Assembly: GCA_028015205.1 (NCBI GenBank)
Contig: CM051518.1
Location: 55,290,372 to 55,354,371 of the forward strand
Source: Mytilisepta virgata
Lineage: Eukaryota; Mollusca; Bivalvia; Mytilida; Mytilidae
DNA: 64,000 nucleotides
Direction of reading: 5' to 3'
Position 1 is the stretch's first letter; every line of letters begins with the position of its first letter. Position numbers and translations under genes: made by a program. Shown one piece after another: positions 12,101 through 23,280 of this stretch. The notes below the pieces were generated by a model. The model was not told the DNA's origin. It saw nothing but the letters and a program-made list of their open reading frames with translations, and searched no databases.

Positions 12101-13511
12101 AGGTTAGCACACTGTAAATCTATTTCTAGTGGGAAAATTAGTCAGAAGTTACATTTCATTAGGTTTATTTTATTGTCTTTACAGTGGAATGTAAACAGTT
12201 ATTTATAGATTGCCATGATCTATACCTGGACCAAGTTTATCAAGAGACTTATGTTTGTATCAACCAATCAATTTCATACGTTTAAACTAACATAAAAAGC
12301 AAGATAATCAATTATATATAATAAGCATGATATTTAAAATAATGTTAAAATTCTAGATTACAGTTATAAATACGTGTACCCTGGCTTTAAAATCTACGAC
12401 GGAAGATTCAGTTATCTCGGCAAAGGTTTGTAGTTGACACAATAGCCACTGATTATTTAATCTTTGTTTACACTACTACATACCGTGTTTTTTTTTTCCA
12501 ATGATAGCTGCTTATAGATATATATGTTGGTAATTGTTTAGGGGGTTATACCGTTTTAAGTGAAATTTTCACATTAATGTTTTAATATTATATTGGTGAA
12601 CACATTTGACTCAAATCTAATGCATTACCTGTAGATTCGGATAAAGACCCTAGTGTTTTGGTTATTATGAAAGAGTAAGAGGGAATTTTGACTTGCAACA
12701 AAACACTTCGGCCAACTGGATGTCGGTTTTCTTTTTGATATACATAATATATATTAAAAAATATACTTGAATATTTCTGGAAATAAAGTGAAAACGAACA
12801 TAACACAAATATTATATGAAAATTATCAATAATTTAAATGAATGAGAAAATAGTTTATAGGATTTTATTCTTTTTTTCAGCCTATAGACTAACTTGTGGC
12901 AAAGATCGTTTTTACAGTCTGTGGAACGATTGTTGGAATGGTTATCACAGTAAAAGTATTTGCTTTAACCGACTCTACAAGAAACATTATTTTGAGCCTT
13001 ATTCTGCTGGTAAGTGGCATGTATGATTACTGTTTCATTTCAAAGTTTTCAACTGAGTCTATTGAGTAAAATTACCTTGTAACAGAGATTATAACAGATC
13101 TCATTTCTTTGGTTATTATCTCTGCTTGAAGTTAATATGACACTAACATTATGATAGAAGATATTCTTATTAAGGAGATAGGAACTGCGTTGTGTTTCCC
13201 CCTCAAAAGATAGCGTACGAAGAAAGTTTATTATGCTTATTTTTTTCAACAGTAAAATGTCTAAATCTATTTTTTTCGTATATAAAACACATATGCACTA
13301 TATCCATCGTGTAGTTATCTAGGATCTGATCATTCAGGAAGCATGCGTGGCCTAATATATAACAAGATTGCAAATAAAAACAAAAATATTTAATCATTCA
13401 GAAATTAATCCTAAATGAATTGAAAGATTATATCGCGGCAATAACGTCATGTTCAATACACATCAAATAATAGTTCTTTTTTTAGATTACAGTTTCCCAC
13501 TTGGCAAATGA
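9138..13511 (+). CDS. Secreted cysteine-rich peptide gene, copy A (multi-exon, two possible ends)
   Basis: I assembled this gene from GT-AG sites. CDS exons are 9138-9183, 9492-9617, 11093-11221, then either 12185-12285 (stop) or 12357-12425, 12881-13009 and 13486-13511 (stop). Every junction is phase 1, so whole exons can be skipped or duplicated without breaking frame. The short form is 133 residues with 6 Cys; the long form that skips the 12185 exon is 174 residues, also 6 Cys. The N-terminus is a signal peptide (MVRVIIFLAFVAIAA). The start has an excellent context (gccaccATGG). The mature part has Tyr/Gly-rich exons ending 'GFKI..G.F.YLGK' and exons with C-x11-C-x9-C ending 'HYFEP'. It is probably a secreted peptide; the role (defence, venom-like, adhesive or reproductive) is unknown to me. 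Its duplication as copy B supports it being a real gene. Confidence 0.7.
9492..9617 (+). CDS. Copy A exon 2: Tyr/Gly-rich module
   Basis: The acceptor is cttaaag|CT and the donor AAAT|gtaagt. The exon encodes 41 full codons, with a Tyr/Gly/Asp-rich start (FYYDGNDYKGGYLGGYY) and the module motif GFKIVGGKFSYLGK at its end. It is paralogous to the exon at 12357-12425, which ends GFKIYDGRFSYLGK. It has no cysteine. Confidence 0.65.
11093..11221 (+). CDS. Copy A exon 3: C-x11-C-x9-C module
   Basis: The acceptor is ttatcttccag|CG and the donor AATG|gtaatt. It encodes KCSPDRFYGLWNGC, then Y-S-S-Y-N-S-R-K-I-C, and ends LYKQHYFEPFLN. Aromatic and basic residues dominate. It is paralogous to 12881-13009 at roughly 60% identity by eye and nearly identical to copy B exon 3. 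Confidence 0.7.
12185..12285 (+). CDS. Copy A exon 4: alternative terminal exon, C-x6-C-x14-C
   Basis: The acceptor is tctttacag|TG. The exon reads VECKQLFIDCHDLY, then a second segment ending YQETYVC, and stops at TAA 12283-12285. No phase-1 donor is evident inside, so it should end the protein when used. Copy B keeps this exon, with its second Cys changed to Phe and the stop lost, which suggests it is genuinely part of the gene. Confidence 0.6.
12357..12425 (+). CDS. Copy A exon 5: second Tyr/Gly-type module
   Basis: The acceptor is aaattctag|AT and the donor AAAG|gtttgt. It encodes D-Y-S-Y-K-Y-V-Y-P then GFKIYDGRFSYLGK, matching the end of exon 2. It is absent from copy B. The donor is weaker than the others. 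Confidence 0.6.
12881..13009 (+). CDS. Copy A exon 6: second C-x11-C-x9-C module
   Basis: The acceptor is a strong polypyrimidine tract, tttttttcag|CC, and the donor GCTG|gtaagt is consensus. It encodes TCGKDRFYSLWNDC followed by W-N-G-Y-H-S-K-S-I-C and ends HYFEPYSAG. Length (129 bases) and cysteine spacing equal exon 3. It is absent from copy B. Confidence 0.7.
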
Positions 13512-13521
13512 AACTAAAACG
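13486..13521 (+). CDS. Copy A exon 7: eight-residue last coding exon
   Basis: The acceptor is ttttttag|AT. The exon encodes DYSFPLGK and stops at TGA 13509-13511. It then carries a consensus donor (acg|gtaagt at 13522), so a 3' UTR intron follows. It begins DYS and ends LGK as exon 5 does, so it may be a shrunken exon-5 copy. Homologues in unit B are at 34666 and 35320. Confidence 0.55.
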
Positions 13522-14122
13522 GTAAGTAGACGAATAATGAATATGACACGATCATTAATGGTCTTAATTTAACGTAAGGTTAAACATTTATTTTCAAATT
13601 GATGGTTGTCAAACTCGGAGCATGATCTGCTTAGCCTTTCGGGGCACCTGATGTGATTTTAGTGTGAGCTCAGTTTCTGTGATGTCTTGTTCTTTCTTTG
13701 TTTAGTTTATTATATGTTGTTTAATTCTTTTCGTTATACATGCATCCTTGTGACATTTGTTAGTTATGTTCCAGTCTCATTGGTTTGTCTTGCCTTTTGT
13801 TTTCCCGCTGTTTTATCGCTTCATTGATCTTTTTCCTATATTTTGTAATGTAGAAAGTCAATGCACAGGCTACAATAGATGATTTTTGAGATATGACACT
13901 ATTATGCAATAATAAGTATCCAATAATTTTACATGTAACCCATGTACTAGTTTGGTGATCGTTGAATGAAAGCTCTCTCTCTTAGTAACCTTATAACCAA
14001 AATATTCGAAAGTGAAAAAATTATCTAAAGACAAATCGGCCGAAACAGAACACCAATATATAAAAGGGCCATGGTGTGAGATATTGATTGAGAATTTAAA
14101 ATATATATTTATATAATTACAG
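13522..14122. other. 3' UTR intron of copy A
   Basis: This sequence lies between the donor at 13522 and an acceptor 'ataattacag' ending at 14122. It is collinear with 34702-35861 in unit B apart from the extra tandem duplication there. No coding content was seen. Confidence 0.5.
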
Positions 14123-14180
14123 GTACAAAGACGAAGCACTGTGTGAAAACAATTGAATAAAACTTTATTTATTATCTTGA
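14123..14180 (+). terminator. Copy A 3' UTR exon with poly(A) signal
   Basis: After the acceptor, a short exon carries AATAAA at 14156-14161 followed by a T-rich downstream element. The same arrangement is kept in copy B (AATAAA at 35895-35900). Confidence 0.6.
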
Positions 14181-15030
14181 TTTTTGTTTTTTTTTCTATT
14201 TACTGAATAATTTAAACCTGATTACTAGTTATAGTAAAACAAATCTACTCCAAAATTAACATACCTATTGCAAATCTATACGATAGAAATGTAATCAAAT
14301 CGACTGCCTTCTAGGTAAAGTCGTAAGGAAAACCATTTAAAACAAATCTTATCGGCGTTCGTACTTCAAGCATTATGCCTGCTGTTGTATCCTATGTTAT
14401 GGTTATTAAGGAAAAATCACATAAATGAAATATTGAATTCCCGGTAGTTTAAGATTAAACAAAATAATAATACTTATACCCGATGAAATAAAGTTACAAT
14501 TTGCTATTAAATTTGCACCAAATCAAGAATCTTCCATTCCCGAATCACGTTGAACACCCTGTCTCCCTGCAAGTAATTTTGAAAATGTATGCCACTTTTG
14601 ATTTACGACTTCGTGGTTTTAGGACTCCACCCAGATCTTTTGTGGCTTCACCTAAAACAATGGCTGACCTCGTACAAGTTATTTTGTATTCCTGATTAAT
14701 TTGAATTGATCAATAAAACACACCAAAACCGTTTTACCTAGGAGTAATGTTTAGAATATTGTTTCGAAATTTTCTCTAACACTATCACTTTTGATAATTT
14801 CTAAGACACACGTTTCTCTTAAAGAAATTCATTTTTAAGGGTGCCTAAATCAAAACGTAATATTTATTAAACTAATTGTAAGAGTTATAGGTTTTCTTTT
14901 TGAAACTCAGGGTCAAAGCAGTTCATTGACGGATTTATGTGGGGCCCTCTGAAAGGGTAACACACAATCATACCATTACAGTATACACAATACACATCAC
15001 CTAACATACAATACACAATACACCATATAC
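14181..15030. other. Duplicated downstream sequence of unit A
   Basis: This is collinear with 35920-36720. Small ORFs here (such as 14501-14695) are not conserved in frame or length between the two copies, so I do not call them genes. A short segment at 14346-14383 (gcgttcgtacttcaagcat) is missing from unit B but recurs at about 48222-48255. The last 60 bases are an imperfect acacaatac-type repeat. Confidence 0.5.
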
Positions 15031-15036
15031 CATACA

Positions 15037-15900
15037 CAATGTACAGTTATTTTCGATTCCAACAACGGGAAAACAAAAAGAAACTATCCCAATCCATTAA
15101 TTTAATTTTTCGTTATATAGATGAAGTGTTGTCATTAAATAACGACAAATTCCAAGACTTTCTACATCTCATCTACCCTAGTGAGCTTGAAATTAAGAAT
15201 ACTACAGATACACCAAAGTCCACTTCATATTTGGATTGGTTTCTTGAAATAGACAATGAGGGACATTTGAAGACAAAACATTATGACAAATGTGATGACT
15301 CCTTTCCTATTGTTAATTTTCTCTTCTTGAGTAACAATATACCAGCATCGCCTGCATATGGCGTCTACGTTTCTCAGCTTATCCGATTTTCAAGGGCATG
15401 CGTGAGTTACTATGACTTTCGACCGAGAGGATTACTGCTGTCACAAAAGCTTCTTAACCAGGGTTTTATCAGGAAAAAGTTGATGTCATCACTTAGGATA
15501 TTTTACGGTCGTCATCACGAATTGATTGACCATTACAGTGTTCCAATATCTAAGATGATGTTGGACCTGTTCCAACTGTCGTAATCTTTCATGTGCCTCC
15601 ACTGATTTATGACTTCCACCGGATTGACTTTGTTGAACTTCACGACGGGTGCCGTATACGGAGCAGGAACTGCTTACCCTTCCGGAGCACCTGGGTTCAC
15701 TTCTGGTTTTTATAGGAGTTGGTGTTGTTCATTGTTTTTTTAGTTTTCTGTGTTTATTTGTTGTGCTTGTGGTTGTTCATTTGTCTTCCCGGGTTTGTCT
15801 GTCCAATGGATTACTTTGTTTTGATTGCTCCTTAGGTATATTTGTCCTTTTTATATGTAGCTATAATGATCATACACAAATATAAACACAAATGAGCGTC
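15037..15900 (+). pseudogene. Reverse-transcriptase fragment, YIDE variant (unit A, right)
   Basis: A 181-residue open frame (15039-15584) carries FRYIDEVLSLNN, then FQDFLHLIYPSELEIKNT, 'NIPASPAYGVYVSQLIRFSR', FYGRHHELIDHYS and a stop. The catalytic YIDD is YIDE here, so the second metal-binding Asp is Glu. The N-terminal part of RT, with the first catalytic Asp, is missing. The family's non-coding tail follows to ~15900. It forms the right flank of gene copy A. Confidence 0.7.
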
Positions 15901-16005
15901 GGGATAGTATGCATTCTTTTATTTTTTAACGCGTTTTTTATCATTTTCTGCATTTTATATGTTGTTTTTAGCTCGAATAGGTATGTTTTCGTTTTTTGGT
16001 TGATT
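15861..16005 (+). repeat. Dispersed repeat, copy 1
   Basis: The stretch from 'ataatgatcatacacaaa' to 'gctcgaataggtatgttttc' matches 54811-54945 closely. It has no coding content. Confidence 0.75.
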
Positions 16006-17269
16006 GACGTTTTAACACCATGTCGACGATATTAATAAAACACTGTTTTAATTTTCAAAAGGGTAATATAAAAAAAAATTAAAACTACAAAAAAAAATGG
16101 AAATATATCAGTATCAATTCATTCCAAAGTCAGTACGTAATCTTTATTTCCTCTTTACAATATGAAGTGTGGGCACTCGATTCCTCATTCTGTATAATAA
16201 CACATTTTCATTTTGCGTTTATAACAGTCTGAAGTAATTCTGTTCTACCCCTCTACTGAAAGAAACACACGTTTGAGACAGGGTTTTCTAACGACACTTT
16301 TTATCATTTTAAAATGAATTTTATAAACGAATATTTTTTTTTAACATTTAGGCTAACTCTTGTCAATGTTTTAACGATTGCTTATAAATTTCGAATTAAA
16401 TATTATGATTGTCAGGAAAAAATGGAGGTTAAGGGTTCTTTATAAAAATTAAATTCTTTGATACCAATGTTGATGCACAAAATATGCACATTCTGTCGAT
16501 ACTATTTAATAACAATAAATAGAACAATTTCATACCCATATACTACCATATAAAACAAATGCTAATGTTTTCTATGTCCAGAACAACTATAATTTTGTCG
16601 GTTTCTTAACGTACTTTGATAAAAAAAAAAAGAGTTTTTGAAATACGATTTTCCTTTCATTTAATTGGGTTCTTTGTATAATGAGGCCAAGTTAAATGAA
16701 TATTGAGTACCGAAATGTTTTTTTTTAAATATATTTTCAAACTCGAAAGATATAAAAATATTATTTTCCTGTATCTTTTATAAGTATTTATCATTTATCC
16801 GTTGAAAGTGTAGTTTACTTGATATACCAATGATTCATTATATGGTATACGTTTGCATAAAAACCAATGAAAATACATTTAGATGAAAATTTATATACAT
16901 TTATTACAACGAAATAGTGAAAATACGAAAAACCCCGAGAACAAACAAAGAGTTCCGTTTATTTGGGTTTTTAGTCCGAGATTCCTCTGACGTCAAACTA
17001 CTAATTTTAGAGAGAGTGCACTTCATATACAGAATCTGTGTTTTACGACGAATACATTTTACTTTTATACCACAAAAACCTGATATGCTTTACTTCTATA
17101 AAACATTTTGTCTTTGAACATGTATATTGTGCCGACTTATGTCTATTTATTGTTAACCATTTAATAAATAACAACTGCATGGTAGGGTTGGCGAATTTGT
17201 GTCGTCTGCTTTCATTTTGACTGGTCAAAACCTCAATCTCAAGATGACGAAATTATTGTTAAGATAAAA
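16006..17269. other. No gene seen; AT-rich
   Basis: Short overlapping ORFs at 16917-17228 occur on both strands without recognisable sequence. I see nothing further. Confidence 0.5.
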
Positions 17270-17390
17270 AAATAACCCAAAGATACTAATCTATACGATA
17301 TAGTAAATTTATACTATGCTGTATACGTCGCATTTCAAGGAGTTACCTCTCATCAGCAGCATTAAAACCGAAACATTTGGAAGACCAAAA
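17270..17390 (+). repeat. ~120-bp direct repeat left of the Ngaro-bearing spacer
   Basis: It matches 24185-24290 ('agatactaat...tatac.atgctgtatac') and the start of the repeat at 4597. The shared core is 'gttacctctcatcagcagca'. The pair brackets the 17.4-24.2 kb spacer. Confidence 0.65.
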
Positions 17391-18529
17391 ACCAAACTTA
17401 TTTTAACCCTCTAGCATTTGCACAGTTTTTGACAAAAATCATGAACAATTAGGGCTACACAATTGACCACAGAGAAAAAAGTTATTTTCAAAGAAAAAAC
17501 ATGTATTTTATACATTGTAAAAGTATAATATTTTAGCTTAATTTTTTAAATTTATTGCTTCATTCCCTTGATTACCGTTGCTATGGTAACACATCAAAGT
17601 TCACATAAAACTTGAATTTTAACTGTTTTTTAGCCAAAATCAAAATATACTGAGGGTTCTTTATTGTTCAGAAGTAGAAATACGGTCTGTTTATGGTAAA
17701 ATATTTTTAATCATAACCTGAACTTTATCAAACAATTGAACAGTTTTGGAAATTATGTGAGAAAGTTAGGTTATTTATGATGCTAGGCAACAATGAGAAT
17801 TTGCCAATAAATGCTGATTCCATATAATTTTCTAAAATTTTTATATAATAACACGAAAATCCACCCTTAATTTAATTATGGATTTACCTTAACTAATTCC
17901 TATATATTTTTGGAGAAAATGTCATATTTTTCCTTAGTAACCAATGACATTCCCTAGCAACCAACTATGAAAAGCTCTCTACTGATATATATGCAATGTA
18001 AAATTATTTCTGAAAGTCCAATTTTATTTAAAAATCTAAAATCTTGTGTAATGTTAAATATTCACAGGTTAAGATCATTTCTACCTACTAAAAATAGTTC
18101 TACTTATTAAAATGTTACTAAGCAATCATGTTCATTGGTTCGCAGTGGAAATTTTATCAATTTCTAATTTTTGAAGTTTTGATATCATGTTCCACCATCA
18201 ACCAACCCATTTATGATTTAAACCAGAATTGACTCCCAATAGCAACCAAGAATGAAATACAGTTTTCAATTATAAGAAGAAGGCAGAAATGATTCCTTAT
18301 TTAAGCATACAAGTATACTAGGTCAAAGGTTTTTACCGACTGAAAAAGAAGCACAAATCAACTTACAATCAAATTAAAAACACCAGAGGGGATGGTAAAC
18401 ATTTTCAGTTCTCTAAAATAGATAATCATCACATTCGTTTCCTTTTCGTCGAGCTTCAACCTTTGTTACGGAAGCGAGACATAGCGATCCCACATTCCGT
18501 CGGCGGCGTCAATATTTACATTCGCTCTG
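17391..18529. other. No gene seen
   Basis: AT-rich sequence with no supportable ORF and no internal repeat that I could recognise. Confidence 0.5.
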
Positions 18530-18810
18530 TGGTGAAAGTTTTTAAAACATTAATAACTTTTTTAAAACTATCCTGGATTTTTACCAAACTTGGACAGAAG
18601 CTTGTTCATGATTAAACGATAGTATCCAGAGGAAACTTTTGTAATAATTTTTCCCCATTTTTCCGTATTTTACTTATAAAATGAACTTAATTTTTTTCCA
18701 GCTAATATTACATACAGTCTGCAGTTAAAATATGTAAAACATTAATTACTTTCTTAAACCATCCTGGATTTCTACCAAACTTGGATAGAAGCTTCTTCAT
18801 GATCGATAAA
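18530..18810 (+). repeat. Two-copy degenerate tandem repeat
   Basis: The segment 'catcctggattt.taccaaacttgga.agaagctt' occurs near 18566 and again near 18762, about 195 bases apart. This resembles a bivalve repeat family with the phrase 'ccaaacttgg' that also appears at 45.8 kb. Confidence 0.6.
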
Positions 18811-18980
18811 TAACATGTGACAATCATTATTCCTCTATTACACTGAAAACATAGACAACAGCGAAATCATGCGAGACAATGGGTTCCGTGGAACCGTACA
18901 AATTTTTTGCGAATATGTCTTTCTTGGCAATCATATAGTTAGCTTTGTAGCAAAGTTTGTGTTGAGATTTAGACTATAAT

Positions 18981-19138
18981 CTTTATAGTGATTTTTGATA
19001 AATCTGGTATGAAGGTTAGTTGTAGCCAATAGAAGTTAAGGTAGATAAATCATGTGATTTGTTGACCAATGAAATTACTTCATGATGTTACGGTATGATT
19101 TTGGAGGGAAATTCTTCATTCTAGCCGTTGTCACCTAA
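18981..19138 (+). repeat. Ngaro 1 repeat A1
   Basis: It matches A2 at 22711-22867 with few differences: both contain 'aaatctggtatgaaggttag', 'gatgttacggtatgatttt' and end 'ttgtcacctaa'. Confidence 0.85.
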
Positions 19139-19149
19139 GACTTTACATC

Positions 19150-19905
19150 ATGGATCAGGCGGCACAGTTTAAGTTTCTAATCCACACTGAAGTTGCTACT
19201 GCGATAGTACACAACCAGAATAAATTATTAGAAAATCTAGATGGTATAGTGACATCGAGATTACAGGATTTTCAGAGAAGTATGACAGAATCCCAAAGAA
19301 AACTTTCAGAGACACAAATCGCTAGAATGGAGGAACTCAATACACAAAATTATACTTTTAAACGAAAAGAGAACGAAGAACAACACAAAGTAAACGTTAA
19401 AAGGCTCAACAAAATGAAAGAGACAAATTCAGATTTGAACGATTCGCCTGAGGAAAACGAATACACATCGTTGGCCAAACATAGGATAACTGAAGGTATT
19501 ACTATTATGACTCATAGACAGAAATTAATAAGTTAGCAGACCAGTCTGAAAGCGGATGGAAACATTGATTGAATACGAGACACATAATCTTGCTGAAGAT
19601 TCTGAAGACGAAATACGAATTTTAAGAGCAGAAACAAGAAGGGCCAGGAAAATGAAAATCAAGAAAATACCAACAAGATATAGAGGCACCCCTTATGACA
19701 CTCCTAAGAGGATTATAAGTTAGGACAATTTACCATCTCATCGACCCGGGAAATGCTATGAATGTGGTAAACCAGGTCATTGGAAGTCAGATTATTGCTC
19801 TGGTCAAAAGTCAGTTGAAAAGATAAGTATCAATTTTGACAATCTTTATAATAACAAATTAGTTGAGACAGAAAACAAAAACGATAAAAATACGTTTGAA
19901 TGAAT
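19150..19905 (+). pseudogene. Ngaro 1 Gag remnant
   Basis: The ORF 19150-19536 (128 residues, MDQAAQFKF...) begins 12 bases after A1 and is charged and helical-looking. Reading continues in a second frame after 19545 with a basic segment. A zinc knuckle CYECGKPGHWKSDYC (near 19759-19803) has C-x2-C-x4-H-x5-C spacing, one longer than usual. At least three stops or shifts interrupt it, ending at TGA near 19903. Confidence 0.65.
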
Positions 19906-21647
19906 TGATTTACCTGTGTTTGCTGACAACATATGCGACACCGTTAATACTGATACACTTTTAAATAGTACAGATGACATTAAGTCACCAGTCGGTAATT
20001 TAAGAGGCTCAATTAAATATTGGGAAGAAGCCGGGGCAAGCTTATATATTTTAGATATTTTGACACATGGTTATAAATTGCCTTTTTACACAGATCCTAG
20101 TTCCATAGAATTAAGGAACAACGCATCAGCTTTAAAACATGTAGATTTTGTTTCAAATGAAATATCAAAATTATTAAATATAGGGTGCGTTAGAGAAGTA
20201 GTAGTCAATCCACTTACTGTTGCAATAAACAGAAACAAATTCAGACTTGTACTTGACTGCAGGCATGTTAATCCTCATTTACACATATATAAATTCTAAT
20301 ATGATGAGTTAAGTGTGGATAGTAATTTATTGAAATCAGCGTATCACCATTTGAGTATTTTCCCTGAACATACCACATATTTTGCCTTTTGTTGGGAGAA
20401 AGAAGGTAGAATTCGTTATTACGTATTCACAGTTTTACCATTCGGCATTAGTACTGCTGGTTTCATTTTTACTAAAGTGATGAAATATGTTATCAAATAT
20501 TGGAGAAAAGACGGTATTAGAATTATTATGTACTTAGACGATGGGTTAGGTATGTCCTGCAATTTTTTAGATTGTTTGAAAGTAAGTTCAAGGATAAAAT
20601 CTGATTTAGAGAAATTTGGATTTATGATAGCATATGATAAGTCAGATTGGAGTCCTAGAAGAATAGTTAATTGGTTGGATTGTATTTGGATATGAATATA
20701 TGTACAGTATTTGTAACGGATGAAAGAATAAACAAATTAAAACTAACTTTAGACGATATTGTGATTAGAGTCAGTAAAGGTAAATTTGATGTGACAGCCA
20801 GACAATTAGCAGGGTCAGTAGGTCAAATTATCTCAATGCATAGTGCAATGGGTCTAGTAGTGAGATTAAGAAATAGAAGTATGGACAATTGCATACTTGA
20901 TAAGGTCAGTTGGGATGCTCGTATATTGATTGATGAGAATGCGTTTGACGAGTTAGTATTTTGGAAAGAAAATTGTATGAGATTGAATGGTAGAGCGCTC
21001 TCGTGTGTAGAGCAGTACACCTATATAGTCTACAGTGACGCCTCTAGGGGAGGTTACGGAGGTTATGTCGTTCAGACTAACGATAGTGAAATTTCAGGTA
21101 GATGGGTAGAAGGAGAGGCCTTGAAAAAATAGACTTGGAGAGAACTTGAGGCGATTTTCAGGGTACTTCAATCTGTATTGAGTACTGTACAGGGTAATAT
21201 TATTTTGTGGTTTACAGACAACCAAAATGTTGTTAGTATTTTAACAAAATGTAGCAGAAAGCCTGAGTTACAGGCCTTCTAATATGTATTAAGATATCAG
21301 ATGTATCTTCGAATTCAGGGGTAGTGATCATATCTAGATGGATACCTAAATTACAAAATTCAAAAGCCGACGCTATAAGTAAACAAATTGATTGTGATGA
21401 CTGGGAAATTAAAGATGAATTTTTCGAATATTTAGATAAATTATGGGGCAGACACACGGTGGATAGATTTGCCACAAATTACAATGCAAAATGCTCATTG
21501 TTTGATTCTAAGTTCTGGTGTCCGGGCACCTCAGGTATTGATGCACTCAATCAAAGCTGGGGTAACGAGATTAATTGGATTGTACCACCACCTAGCTTGG
21601 TATGTAATTGTATTCAAAAGATAAGATCAAGGATTAGCAAACTTTAG
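19906..21647 (+). pseudogene. Ngaro 1 reverse transcriptase/RNase H remnant
   Basis: ORFs 19916-20299, 20315-20695, 20671-21132 and 21324-21647 read consecutively as one pol protein. RT signatures are FRLVLDCRHVNPHL, LPFGISTAGFIF and the catalytic MYLDDGLG. A deletion around 20300-20345 seems to have removed the first catalytic Asp ('FDLKSGYHH' in relatives, here LLKSAYHH). RNase H residues are visible at VYSDAS, WRELEA and FTDNQN. After it come VDRFATNYNAK and WIVPPPSLV, typical of the DIRS-group linker to the recombinase. Confidence 0.75.
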
Positions 21648-21658
21648 GGACACTTATA

Positions 21659-22510
21659 GTGTCTAAATGGTATTCTGCGCCGTTTTGGCCTTTGATCATG
21701 TCTGAAAATAAAGGTGGATTACCAATACCAGCACAACCTATACACTTTGCTTTGTATCTGACAAGTTTATTGAACAATAACTCTACTAGTAACGTGATTC
21801 AGTCCGCATTTTATGCTATCAAATGGGCTCATGGTGTTTCGGGGCATCCAGATCCTACAGAAAATTCTTACGTGAAAAATTTGCTGAAAGCTTCTTAGAG
21901 ACAACCACATAAACCTCGAGTTAAAAAAGAACATATTTCGTCAGAAATTATTGTTCAGCTATGTAGTAAATATTCTGAAGCTTCTGACTTGTTGATAGTT
22001 AGGGATTTAGCTATGATTGAATTATGTTTTGCAGGTTTTCTAAGATTTAATGAAATTAGTTCTTTAAAGTGTAAAGATATTTCATTCAAAAATAATCATT
22101 TGCTAGTTCATCTAGATAAGAGTAAAACAGATCAGTGCAGATTAGGGGATCAAATTGTGATATTTAAGGATAAATCTGCTGCATGCCCATATAATCTACT
22201 TCAAAAATATTTTACTTTAGCAGTGATTGAGACAGATTCAGATGTTTCTTTTTAGACCGATATTCAGGTCTCGCAGTAAATGTAGTTTGATTTATAAGAA
22301 TAAACCCTTAATTTACACAAGGACTAGACAATGTCTTTTGGCTAGATTAAGAGAAGTATGTGGCGATTTGAATATCGGTTTAAATTCTTTAATCGCGGGG
22401 CTGCAACAGAAGCGGCAAATAGTAATGTTAACGAAAGGTGTTGGAAAAGACATGGTCGCTGGAAAAGCGATAGCGCAAAAGATGGTTATGTAACCAGATT
22501 CACTGAAAAA
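21659..22510 (+). pseudogene. Ngaro 1 tyrosine recombinase remnant
   Basis: Four short ORFs cover this domain. The core-binding part is at 21659-21898. The catalytic part starts at 21989 with LCFAGFLRFNEISSLK (first catalytic Arg). FNRGAATEAA is the degraded H-x-x-R box, where the canonical His is not seen. HGRWKSDSAKDGYV follows with the nucleophile Tyr retained. YRs of this group join linear/circular cDNA to target DNA. It is broken by stops at 21898 and 22254 and by a frame change near 22350. Confidence 0.7.
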
Positions 22511-22572
22511 CAGATTAGAAGTCACCACATTTCTAAACCTTTAAAATCACGCCCTTTCTTTGTAGTTCTAGC

Positions 22573-22670
22573 AATCCAATGCTATATTTTGTTTTAGTTT
22601 TTATCTAAGGAAAACAGAAACACGTGGGATATATGTCAATGAGTTGATATTTATTAGCTAAGTAAAGACA
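22573..22670 (+). repeat. Ngaro 1 repeat B1
   Basis: It shares 'gctatattttgttttagttt' and 'tatttattag.taagtaaaga' with B2 (23281-23365). It directly follows the recombinase ORF. Confidence 0.8.
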
Positions 22671-22710
22671 TATTTTTACGCGTTTCGTAGTATAAGCGTT
22701 AAAATGTTGT

Positions 22711-22867
22711 CTTTAAGTGATATTTTATAAATCTGGTATGAAGGTTAGTTGTAGCCAATAGAAGTTAAGGTAGATGCATCATGTGATTTGTTGACCGATG
22801 AAATTACTTCATGATGTTACGGTATGATTTTGGAGGGAAATTCTTCATTCTAGCAGTTGTCACCTAA
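22711..22867 (+). repeat. Ngaro 1 repeat A2
   Basis: Second copy of A1 (18981-19138), located between B1 and B2. Confidence 0.85.
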
Positions 22868-23280
22868 AACGTCTTTAATAAGTCGATTTGTATGTTTATA
22901 AAGTTGTATTTAGGAAAATGTTCATGTATTTATATATCTCCCCGATGAGGTCTCACATCGGTGTTTCACTGCATTGACAAAGAGATACAGGTTTCCATAC
23001 TTTTTGCCTTGAACAAATTATAAGGTCTGTGGTTTTTCCTGATCGGCCATGAGATGAGGGGATTATATACATTTATTTTTTATTTGTCTTTATTCCGAGT
23101 TATCGCTCGATTATATTGATACTTATACATACCTGTCAGTGGACGTTTAATTTCAACACTAAACACAGGTATATGTATCATTTATATTACAATATAGTAT
23201 GTTCTGAATTTAAATGATGTTATGTTTATTGTTTACATATACATTATTAAATGCCAGCTCAATCCAATGTACGGCAAAAT

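Noticed and set aside
14501..14695. 64-codon ORF in duplicated DNA (with partner at 36204-36425)
   Set aside because: Frame and length diverge between the two copies after ~25 residues, so it is not conserved as protein.
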